Origin: Hysterangium stoloniferum
Taxonomy: Eukaryota > Basidiomycota > Agaricomycetes > Hysterangiales > Hysterangiaceae
Direction: 5' to 3'
DNA: 64,000 nt
Assembly: GCA_015178975.1 (NCBI GenBank)
Contig: WHVD01000035.1
Coordinates: 62,001 to 126,000 of the forward strand
Positions 1 to 8,789 of the stretch are shown here, piece by piece. Positions within the stretch are counted from its first letter, which is position 1. The number at the start of each line of letters is the position of its first letter. The notes beneath the pieces were generated by a model. The model was not told where the DNA came from, did no database searches, and saw only the letters and a program-made list of their open reading frames with translations. A program made the position numbers and the translations under genes.

Positions 1-375
1 AGGCATGGCCTCACTTTGAGCCGGCACTGACAGTGACCGTCAAAACTTCCAGGCGTGCTGGACGTGCGGCATAGGCGGTTCACTCCGATCTAGGCGCCGA
101 AGGCGGCACAACTCCATACTTAGACTTAGTTCGCATGTATTGTGGTAATTATTCCTGAGGACATATCATTTATGGAAAGAACAGGCCTCGAGAGTCCCGA
201 AGCACAGCCGATCTTTCCCTGTTCTTCCGAGTTGACCAAATAACACAAACTCGGTGAATGAAACTCCTCACTGCCCACGTTCGACGAATTGCCAATGTCG
301 CCGTTTGTTAGCTACCCTCTTTGGCTGAAGAGATGTGTCCTTATGACTACGCTAAGGAAACAAGCCGCAGTTTGG
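1..375 (+). other. Decayed 3' flank of a zinc-finger family unit
   Basis: This stretch has no credible gene. Short blocks (the GCCGGCACTGACAGTG block near 20, the ACTCCGATCTAGGCGCCGAA block near 84, and the TTTATGGAAAGAA block near 170) match, in the same order, the DNA just downstream of the intact family genes at 11390-11560 and 36170-36330. I infer it is the trailing flank of a further copy whose coding part lies left of the window. Confidence 0.55.
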
Positions 376-1860
376 AACTAGAAAATTGAAATGGAACGTG
401 GCTCGAATACACGGCTTAGGCACGCTATTCAGGGTCCAATCTTCCGAGGCTGTGTATCATCTGCGTTTCTGCCCCAATATGTTTTCATGGGCGCCGACTC
501 TCGTCTAGTGGGTTTTCATTTGTTCATCTCTACTGCTGGAGCAAAGACAACAACTAGGTTATATTCCCACTGGAAAAAAATAGGACGCCAACCTGTTATC
601 AGCTCCGGTTTGGACAAGCAAATACTATTGCTTACTCCTTCCTTTAGAATAGGTCTGACCATTAGCACCTGATATCAAAGATAACGCAATATAATATGCC
701 GATATTCTAACACAGCCCCTATTCCTTAAACATGCGTCCAACATGCCAATCTACTTCTCGAGGCCCAGGTTACCAAAGCCTGAGCCTGAGCCTGAACAGC
801 CCATAATGGAAATAGCTGAACGATACGCGCCTTCCACGCACTGCAGGATCAATAGGCCCTAGTTTCCCGTTTTCCATGACCAAATACTAAACAAGGAATC
901 CTTTGATTTTATAATACAACCCCAAGGAGATATACATATAAAGCAGCCTGCCATGCGGATGGCACGCAGTGCAAGGCACCGCCATCATTGTCTTGCGACT
1001 ATACACGCCCTTGTCCATTGACCCTGTGGAGTTTCTAACTGCACTCAGAAATTTACACTCCAACACAACCATCCCGATCCCCAACCTCCATTGGCCAATC
1101 CACCACCCCCTATCAAATTGACGCTTCCATGTGGGCCCATCTCAATTATCTACCATCGACCAATTGGGCGTGATTGTATAAATACGAAGCTTCAACCCCT
1201 CTAGCATTGGACACAATAATTGTTATGGTAATGGGAGGCCATCTAACGCCGACCACAACATACTAAACACAGGGCCTATCACGCCTCGATGTCATAATCG
1301 GCATATCAAGAGGCTGCGTTCCCTGAAACATAGAACTGGTAAACGTACTCTCGCTCAAAATGGATGCCTACTCATTTTCTTCTCACGTGTGCTAATACTG
1401 ACAGAAGAAGTTCACCATTGTGAACCCAGCCTCTCTGGATAGCCAGTCTGTTCTACACGCAATAGGCAGAAATCACATGTATGCCTTGGTAACTTGTGAT
1501 TGCAGCTTCACTGGAGTTTAACCACTCGAGTCCCAGTAGTAATGAGACGCAAAATGATACATCATTTGGATCATAGGAGGTATCGGCAAGATTCTGGTTG
1601 ACGGAGCATTGTATGTATTTTAGAAATAAAATATCTGATAGACAGTATTTAACCCAATGTGCCAAAAATGCTCCATCCGCTGCCAACAAACGTACATTGG
1701 TCATCTCGGACAATCGCTGGAAGAGGAGTTACGCCTTAACAGTGACATTGGGGAAAAAAGCCTTTGTCAGTTGGGTGGGAAAGCGTTTTCAGAGTATAAG
1801 TATCACAATGAATAGTTTGAGGCATTGGTAAACAATGGGAAATATTGGTACAGTGGCTAC
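376..1860 (+). pseudogene. Decayed, internally deleted copy of the two-zinc-finger family
   Basis: Positions 376-890 align block by block with the 5' flank of the intact genes. About 1000-1100 matches the exon 1 neighbourhood, and 1290-1850 matches exons 9-12 with their introns. Exons 2-8 are missing or unrecognisable. Part of exon 12 can still be read in its original frame (QSLEEELRLNSD-like at about 1710-1750, equivalent to the EEEMRLTGD region of intact copies), but stops and frameshifts cut it off before either zinc finger. It is a dead copy and the most diverged one in the window. Small ORFs here are remnants. Confidence 0.65.
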
Positions 1861-2198
1861 GCTTGTCGGCTAGATGGATGAGTGCCCGTGGCTGCGAGGG
1901 GGGCGAGGGGAATAACATTGGATGGCGTGATATAGAAAGAAAGTACACTGTAAGAACATTCAATAAATAAGACAAACATAATAATGTCGGCTTTAACCTA
2001 CAGACACTCAACCACCACAAAGAGGTCTTTTTCAGAGAACTATAATAATAAAGAAATTCTATGCGAGCATCAGTGAGAAGCTTCTGTTCCGTGAGAACTG
2101 AATCACTGGTAGTTGTATCGCTCTATACCACGACTTACTACCATCACTAAGTAATTTAGATACTTTACTATTTAGTCTCGAATGTTTCAATACCCATA

Positions 2199-2350
2199 CC
2201 TCAGTCGAGTTACTATCTGTGTCGACTGAGGTACGTTACCACAACTATATTTCGTCTTCAGACTCTTACCTTGATGTAACATAGCGTTATTATTACAGGT
2301 AGTAAATATTAGTCGAGTCACTATCTGTGTCGACTGAGCGTTATTATTAC
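2199..2350. repeat. Paired stem-loop module
   Basis: There is a 10-bp stem at 2199-2208 and 2222-2231 (CCTCAGTCGA and TCGACTGAGG) with a 13-nt loop. About 80 nt later a partial repeat of the stem-loop (2310-2338) is followed by GTTATTATTAC, which also occurs at 2285-2295. The layout matches the module at 3579-3727, but the stem sequence differs. Function unknown. Confidence 0.5.
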
Positions 2351-2560
2351 ACAATTAAGACCCAATATTTTAGGACATATATTATATATAATAGAGGTAT
2401 CTATATATATTTATATTTGGGCTTATGACGCCTTATTTAATATTCAGCTCAATATCACTGCAATTGTTCTACATCATTCAATTCTTGTCACATGCATGTC
2501 TAGGTTCTGAGAAATAATAATATATATTTATCCTAAATATTCCTTGAGTTTTGAGGCTTA

Positions 2561-3241
2561 CAGCTGTTCCGAGTACCTAAGGCGGAGTTCAGAATTTCAA
2601 AAAAATCCCGCCACAGACAAATTGTGCCATATCTCCAGAATGAGTGGCAATTAAGGCATAATAGCATTCTATGTGTATGATATTGTATGGATCTATGTAT
2701 CTATGTATATATTTGCCCTTATGACAGGCTATTTAATATTCAGTGAAATATCATTGCAATGGTTCCCTTTCATTCAATTCTCTCTATATTTACATATACG
2801 CTGGTGGAATTAATACTATGTATTGTATCTAAACATCACCTGAGTTGTAAGGCCTAATACTACCTTTTGAACAAGTTATATTACTCACTATCAAGTGTGC
2901 ATACAGTAAGTGGCACAACTTGTTCAAAGGATGGTATTAAGCCTCACAGCTTAGGGTATATTCATACACAATATATAGTATTAGTCCTACCAGCTTATAT
3001 GCAAATCAAGGAAGAATTGAATGAAGGGGAGCCATTGTACTCATATTTCACTAAATATTAAATAGCATCTCATGAGGCCAACTATATACATACATATATA
3101 GATCTATACTATATAGTACACACTCCAAAATATTTTGTCTTAATTGGGTCCCTTTCCTGAGATACAGCACAATTTGTCTGTGGGTCAAAAGCGGAATTTT
3201 TTTTAAACTTTGAACTCCGCCTTAGGTACTCGGAACAGCTG
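2561..3241. mobile_element. Foldback MITE, 681 bp, TA target duplication
   Basis: The ends CAGCTGTTCCGAGTACC and GGTACTCGGAACAGCTG are flanked by TA on both sides (2559-2560, 3242-3243). The inverted repeat is not limited to the ends: nearly the whole element folds back on itself around about 2900, giving two arms of roughly 330 bp. The TA duplication and 5'-CAG ends fit a Tc1/mariner-mobilised non-autonomous element. It is inserted near the centre of an older copy of the same family. Confidence 0.75.
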
Positions 3242-3456
3242 TAATACTGCCTTCTGAACCTGGTGACTAGGCACATTTCAAGCTAGCATATAGTGAGTAG
3301 TATGCTGTGTTCACCAAGGCACAACCCCACAGCTCATAAAATATTTATATACAATACATAACATCAATTCCCCAAGGCTAGAGGCAAATCTGATAATAAT
3401 TGAATGGTGGAGAGCCATTGAAGTGATATTGAGCTGAATATTAAATAAGGTGTCAT

Positions 3457-3749
3457 TGTTGAAGTAACAGCATTACATAAGCCATATTTGGTAAGCTGGA
3501 ACATAGTACATATTGGGGAACTGTATAGTTCCCACTACGTGAGGCATACTATATATAGTTATACCTCCAAACGCGTAACCTCTTAGTGGAGTTATCACTC
3601 ACTAAGAGGTATGTAAAGGATTATTCTATTAGTCACTAGTCATGATACTTACTCTACCTATAGTTATTATTAGGTAGATACTTATATATACTAAGTGGAG
3701 TTATCACTCACTAAGAGTTATTATTAGAACTGCGCAAATAATCTCAACA
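3457..3749. mobile_element. Small LTR-like element, TG...CA with 5-bp target duplication
   Basis: The element begins TGTTGAAGT, ends TCTCAACA, and is flanked by GTCAT on both sides (3452-3456 and 3750-3754). It interrupts the right arm of the outer foldback element, so the boundaries are well defined. It is 293 bp with no coding. It holds a 10-bp stem-loop (CCTCTTAGTG / CACTAAGAGG, 3579-3609) and a second related imperfect hairpin at 3690-3717 followed by GTTATTATTA. TG...CA ends with a 5-bp duplication are the signature of LTR-retroelement integrase, so it is probably a solo LTR or terminal-repeat miniature element. Confidence 0.65.
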
Positions 3750-3923
3750 GTCATAAGACCAAATATATACATATATAGATACCTCTACACTATCAAATAT
3801 ATATCCTAAAATCCTGTGTCTTAACTCCACTCCGTTCGGGAGATATCACAAAATTTGTGTGTGAATTCCAAAGTGGGACTTTTTTGAATTTTGAAACCTC
3901 ACCATAGATATCCGGAACAGCTG

Positions 3924-4210
3924 TAAATCTCACAATACCTAGTCGGGTGGCTATGCACAAAAGCCAGAAATAATATTTCTGGAAATTAACAGATGCCCCA
4001 AACGAGAGCTACAAATGGGCTCCCGCCCCATTAAATAATGACTCAGACGTTGGAAAATAAATCGAAACATTGCAGAGTTTACATAAAAATATGGTCTGTG
4101 ATAAATCTAAGATCCCGCATACCACCAAACCTACTCCCACCCAGGAGTGAACGAGAACGCGCTGCCACCGCATTTTGCTCCTTATGCAGTTGGGAGCCCC
4201 TGAGAGATTA
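3924..4210. other. Non-coding spacer
   Basis: About 285 bases between two foldback elements. I see no gene, RNA or repeat I can name. Confidence 0.4.
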
Positions 4211-4904
4211 CAGCTGTTCCGAGTACCGATGGCAGTGTTCAAAATTAAAAAAAAAAAGTTCCACTTTTGACCTACAGACAAATTGTGCTATATGTCAGGA
4301 ATGGGACCCAATTAAGACACAGTATTTTGGGGTGTATATGATATAGTAGAGATCTATATATTTATGTATATAGTTGGCCTTATGACATCCTATTTAATAT
4401 TCAGTGAGATATCAGTGCAATGGTTCCCCTGCATTCAATTATTCATATATTTGCATATAGGTTGGTTGAACTAATACAATCTATTGTATGAGAATATTAC
4501 CTGAGTTGTGAGGCTTAATACCACCTTTTGAATAAGTTGTGCTACTTACTGTATGCACCCTTGATAGTGAGTAGTGTAACTTGTTCAAAAGGTAGCATTA
4601 TGCCTCAAAACTCAGGGGATATTTTTATACAATAGATAGTATTAGTTCCATTAACCTATATGCAAATATATGAATAATTGAATGCAGGGGAACCATTGCA
4701 CTGATATCTCATTGAATATTAAATAGGATGTCATAAGGCCAAATATATACATAAATATATAGATCTCTACTATATCATATACACCCCAAAATACTGTGTC
4801 TTAATTGGGTCTCATTCCTGACATATAGCGCAATTTGTCTGTAGGTCAAAAGCGGAACTTTTTTTTTAAATTTTGAACACCACCATCGGTACTCGGAACA
4901 GCTG
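4211..4904. mobile_element. Foldback MITE, 694 bp, TA target duplication
   Basis: This has the same family ends as the element at 2561 and is flanked by TA (4209-4210, 4905-4906). The two halves are inverted copies of each other around about 4555, so a transcript would form a hairpin of roughly 340 bp. No ORF of its own is credible; the ORFs across its left arm are read-through. Confidence 0.75.
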
Positions 4905-5564
4905 TAACTCATTGGAAGGCTAAATATCATTCCTTGAATAATGTGAGAGTTCTTGGTCTTATCCTATGGCACAACTTGAAATAGATAATGAAATCCTCCA
5001 TGCATCAGTAAAATGGTATTGGGCGCTAAATGGCTTGAGAGCCGTCAGGAACGCTTACTAGTCTAGACCTCCACCAAGAGCATCCGGGCGCTTCCAGCAT
5101 CTCCAGAAGTGGTAAATGTGCATCCAGGCAGCTCCAGCATATTCCATGAGTAGTGCTTATGTCCCAACTCCTCCTGAACACGTGGAAGCGACACATGGGT
5201 GCACCTGTAGTACCCACACACCCATATCTAGTTAGGTAGCGCTGCTCGCCTTATAATTAGATAGTATAGCTGTTGTCTCCCTCTCCCAGAAATAATACCG
5301 TTTTATAATTCTGTCTTGGATAAAAAAATTTATTTTCCCTCACATATTCCTATGTACTCACAAAGCTATTAGCAGACATGACAGCTGCTCCCACAACATG
5401 TCCACAAACACCTGTACATACTTTCGGCACACTCCAGCACTTGGAGCTTAACTGCAAACACATTCAAACTCCGATTGAAAATTTTTTTTTGTACTTTTCT
5501 CTCGATTCACCCATCCTTACATTTTATTTTGTCATTGTTTTTGTTACTTTCTTCTGATCACCAA
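4905..5564. other. Non-coding stretch
   Basis: I recognise no gene or named repeat here. Short ORFs on both strands lack family motifs. Confidence 0.35.
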
Positions 5565-6353
5565 ATGAATCAAGCTAGTGTTAGCCCAAGTATGTTCAAT
5601 TTTCTTTGCCTTTCTTTATATTTACATAATGCCATTCACAGGTTTGTCACCATCTCCACCACCACCTCTTCTCCTTGTTCTGCCCCCATCTCTGCCTCTG
5701 CCCCAGTTTCTGCCTCCATCTCCATCTGCAACTTGTGGAGTTGGCTGTGTCGAACACAGATGGGTTCAGCAGCAGTGATTCTGCACTACACACCGAGCTG
5801 CAAGGAGGGGAAGATCCGTCTATGATAGATCCATCCATGAATAATGTGAGTGTTCTGAGTAATGGCATTGCAATATCTTCGTTATTCACCTTACTTCATA
5901 GTATTCAAGTCTTGCCAGCATGAGGGACATCCGTGCCATAACAGAGGCGAGGGAGGTGTTCGCAAAAATTTGCTCGCAGCGAGACAAGCTTCAAGAGTGT
6001 GTCAATTTTCTGCAAGAGTGCAGCACAGAGATGGAGTACAATTTGAGTATTGTATGGAAGCAAGCCCAGGAGGCCGACAGTTCCCACTGGTTAGCTGAGA
6101 ATATCAGTCAGCACTTCATAGAGGCGACTGCAGCCCTTTATGAAGAAAACTGACAACTTACCCAGGCACTCAAGCACGCCTACACTATTTTCGTAGAACA
6201 GATCGGTTGATGTTTATAACAATGGGAATGCAGCCACAGGATAATGGTGACCAATCTGATTTAGAGCATTGGGAATCATCCACCAGTGACATGGACTCGG
6301 GCGATGACAGTGAAAATGACAGTGTAATTCCAGCTGATGACTTGGATGCTTAG
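5565..6353 (+). pseudogene. Broken multi-exon gene: Pro-rich N-terminus, coiled-coil core, acidic tail
   Basis: Plausible pieces are a start at 5565, an intron at 5590-5641 (52 nt), an exon from 5642 that encodes Pro/Ser-rich then Ser/Asp-rich sequence, an intron at 5846-5901 (56 nt, GTGAGT...CATAG), an exon 5902-6192, an intron at 6193-6233, and a final exon 6234-6353 ending in TAG. The third exon encodes a helical, Gln/Glu-rich segment (from MRDIRAITEAREVFAKIC on) that looks like a coiled coil. The last exon is very acidic (DMDSGDDSENDS). Two defects are seen: an in-frame TGA at 6151-6153, with coiled-coil reading continuing after it, and a frame disagreement between the first exon and the rest. 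The family is not recognised. It could be a live gene if my exon choices are wrong. Confidence 0.35.
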
Positions 6354-7097
6354 TATGTCTATGTCTAGGTTTCAAATCGGTGAAATTGGACTAGTGATAG
6401 TTCATTACTGCCGGCAGCATCTAGAATTACTTAAAATCAACCTTTTTAAAAAGTTAAATAATATTAGTTTTCAAAGCCATTTGACTGGGACAGCGGGGCA
6501 ATTAAAAGAAAAATTTATTAATATATAAACAATATACAAGACCTGTGGATGATGCTGGAAGTCTGTGGACAACACTGGAAGTCTGTGGATGACATGGGAG
6601 GATGTGGATGACACAGGAGGCAGTATGATCTAGCGTCATCTGGGACATCCAAAGGCATTCCGACGTAATCCCAGACACTCCACGATGCTGCCAGAATGGG
6701 CGACCTCCTCCCACGCCTCCAGCGCTCATGGAGCGTCCAAGACCATCCAGGTGCCAATACCACGTTACTGATGCGTGGCAACACAAGACGATTCAATCAT
6801 ATACGGGTCAAAATGTGGATGACTGGGGGCCGTCAGTTTTTTTATGGAAAAAGCTAAACTACAAGTATATCACAGCTGCTGGTAATTCGATTCTGCATTT
6901 CATCTCATCAAAGTCCGTCTTTGGGAATGCCGCAATGGCCCCCCTTCCCCACCTACACTCTAGCTGTTGCCTTCTCAAATAGGCGATCGAAGTCTGAGAG
7001 AAGTCTGCCTTTCCGAAGGAATAGTGCAAGTGGTAGGGTGACAGGCAAATCCAATAAGAGACCGCCAGTTCAAAGGGTAACAACTTATTGCCGGGGG
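6354..7097. other. Non-coding stretch before the duplicated region
   Basis: I recognise no gene here. The only structure noticed is the short tandem array at 6543-6622. Confidence 0.35.
6543..6622. repeat. Tandem array of four 20-bp units
   Basis: Four near-identical 20-bp units of the type CTGTGGATGACACTGGAAGT lie end to end, with a few substitutions in the third and fourth. Confidence 0.65.
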
Positions 7098-7607
7098 GAT
7101 CTCAGAAATAAGTTCTGGTTGTGTCTTTGCTTACTTGGGGTATTACAGCAATCGATGAGACTATCCGATTACTATTCCAATTGTTTCATAAGTACGAAAA
7201 GCCAAGCCCATGATAAAAAGAGCAAGAATTTGATATAATAATGCTAAAACTTTGAATGGAAGCTGTAGTGTCGATGCTTCTATCCGCCATTTCTACTGTC
7301 AAAATATTTGAAATGATTACTGTGAGCTCCTTTGTCCGCTGAAACGTTGGTTGCGACTAGCATGACAGATCTAGATTTGTCTGCCCCTTGTCTCTTTCTC
7401 ATTGTTCTTTCACTACACTGGGCCCATGGGAATGATGCTATGACGATCTCATGTCGGATCTGTTACATATTCTGACGAGTCGAACATGAGTGAGTATGGC
7501 AAATGGAGCCATCTATAACAAACTGTATTACAGGATCTAATTGGAAATATATTCATCACCAACCAGAATCTTAAATCAAGAACTCTGGGTCGGTAAAGGT
7601 ACAATTA

Positions 7608-7808
7608 GTGGGACCACACGTGTACCAAGCATGCATCGACCGACCTGGGAATCATATGAAGGTAGTAAAATTGCCTGCCCCTCGCGATGTGAGATTATTT
7701 TTTCGATGTGTTCTTGTAGCCTCAACGAATTGGTTTCAAATGCTTAGTAGTAACTTGAGCTCTCTCAGCGCCCCAAAAATAAGCGAGCTGAGCTCCGAGA
7801 GAAGTTGA
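7608..7808 (+). CDS. Small ORF conserved in family 5' flanks (66 aa), uncertain
   Basis: A 66-aa reading frame ends in KISELSSERS. It is kept in three flank copies (here, 32648-32848 and 37606-37839) with only scattered substitutions. A possible intron (GTGAGTATGG...TTACAG, about 7490-7532) lies just upstream, so this could be the last exon of a neighbouring gene. However, a second overlapping frame (7541-7747) is also open in two copies, and overall nucleotide identity is high, so openness alone is weak evidence. No family recognised. Confidence 0.25.
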   Translation: MGPHVYQACIDRPGNHMKVVKLPAPRDVRLFFRCVLVASTNWFQMLSSNLSSLSAPKISELSSERS

Positions 7809-8092
7809 TGGGAGCCAGTCATATATAGAATGGGGCGAAGCATCGATAAATTGAAAAATGCCACAGCGGTTACGTTTGTGAGTCAAAAAAAAGAATGCAC
7901 ATGGTTATGATAAGGACCCGAGCCACGGTTAGAACCAGATGGAAATGGAGCGTGACTTGAACTGCAGGAAAACATGACTTTCGCGTGGTTCAGGCTCCAA
8001 TCTTCCCATAATAGGCGGGTGGCTGTGTATTATCTGCGTTTCTGCCTAAATATGTGTTCATGGGCGCCGGCTCTCATCTAGTTGTTAGATTA

Positions 8093-8326
8093 TATAATAC
8101 CAACCATTGTTCCAACTGGGACCATATGGTGTACAGCTCTGAGTTCAGTGTGTATATGATCTAATAGGAATGGCACTTAGGGTTATATCCTTAAGTACAG
8201 TGTAAGACCAAACCTATCCAAGGTCAGATGGTGTAGTGGTTAACACCTTCATTATGTAATCGAGAGATCCTGGGTTCAATCCCCAGTCTGGCTATTCATT
8301 TTCTACATTACTTATGTTTTCTAACA
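8093..8326 (+). mobile_element. LTR-like element with internal tRNA-like Pol III promoter
   Basis: The element runs from TGTTAGATTATATAATACC to TTTTCTAACA and is flanked by CTAGT on both sides (8088-8092, 8327-8331). The paralogous site at 33113-33128 has a single CTAGT and no insert, so this is a proven insertion of 234 bp. Inside, 8222-8294 is tRNA-like. TG...CA ends and a 5-bp duplication mean LTR-type integration; an internal Pol III promoter is a SINE trait. The combination resembles plant Cassandra elements, which carry 5S rRNA sequence in the LTR. A second member is at 46480-46853. Confidence 0.7.
8222..8294 (+). other. tRNA-like sequence inside the LTR-like element
   Basis: This 73-nt segment folds as a tRNA in three arms: acceptor GGTCAGA with TCTGGCT (7 pairs including G-T), D stem GTGT/ACAC, and T arm CTGGG-TTCAATC-CCCAG. 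The A box is TGGTGTAGTGG and the B box GGGTTCAATCC. The anticodon stem (TTCAT with TCGAG) does not pair, so it is unlikely to be a working tRNA gene. It is better read as a captured Pol III promoter. Confidence 0.65.
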
Positions 8327-8725
8327 CTAGTGAGCTCATCTCTAAGGCTGGAGCAAGCACAACGGCTGGCGTATATGCCCACCGAAAAATAAAGAGCAAT
8401 TAGGCAGCCAATTCCTTACTAGTAATGGCTCCGGTATGGACAACCAAATACTATTTCTTCCTCTTTCCCCTAGAATTGAATTAGTCATTGGTTTTGACAA
8501 TAAGGATCATGCGGGGTGTTTCCCGAATAAACACAGCTCGTTCTCGAAGTATGCATTCAACATGCCGATCTACTTCTCCAGGCCCAAGTTGCCGAAGTCT
8601 CAGGTTGACACATCCCATAATGGAATATCTGAACGACACGTGTTTCACAGCCCTAGCTTCTCGTGTTCAATGACGAAATCTTAAATAGGCAATTCTTCGA
8701 TTTCATAATACAACACCTGAGGGGG

Positions 8726-8731
8726 TATAAA
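8726..8731 (+). promoter_or_regulatory. TATA box of family gene A
   Basis: TATAAA in the context GGGGGTATAAATCAG lies 59 nt upstream of the ATG at 8790. The same box occurs before the other three intact copies (12597, 33514, 38734). Confidence 0.6.
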
Positions 8732-8789
8732 TCAGCGTGCATGCCTTCCACAATCATTGTTTTCCCTCGTCTTCTAAGTGTACTCCGGA

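Larger units (their letters stand above)
2345..3923. mobile_element. Outer foldback element, split by two younger insertions
   Basis: The left arm (about 2345-2558) and right arm (3244-3456 and 3750-3923) are inverted copies of each other. The right terminus ends in GGAACAGCTG followed by TA, as in the intact foldback elements at 2561 and 4211. The left terminus has been replaced by unrelated sequence. A complete foldback copy (2561-3241) sits near the centre, and a TG...CA element (3457-3749) sits in the right arm. No coding capacity. It is probably a non-autonomous Tc1/mariner-type element, judging by the TA target and CAG terminus. Confidence 0.6.
7098..8789 (+). other. 5' flanking region of family gene A
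   Basis: From about 7268 this aligns with 32303-33577, and partly with 37130-38340, at high identity. It is the conserved upstream part of the gene unit. It contains a small ORF (7608-7808), an LTR-like insertion (8093-8326), and the promoter of gene A at its right end. Confidence 0.6.

Noticed and set aside
8222..8294. A functional tRNA gene
   Set aside because: The acceptor, D and T arms pair, but the anticodon stem does not, and the segment lies inside a bounded mobile insertion with a related decayed copy at 46759. A captured tRNA-like promoter explains it better.
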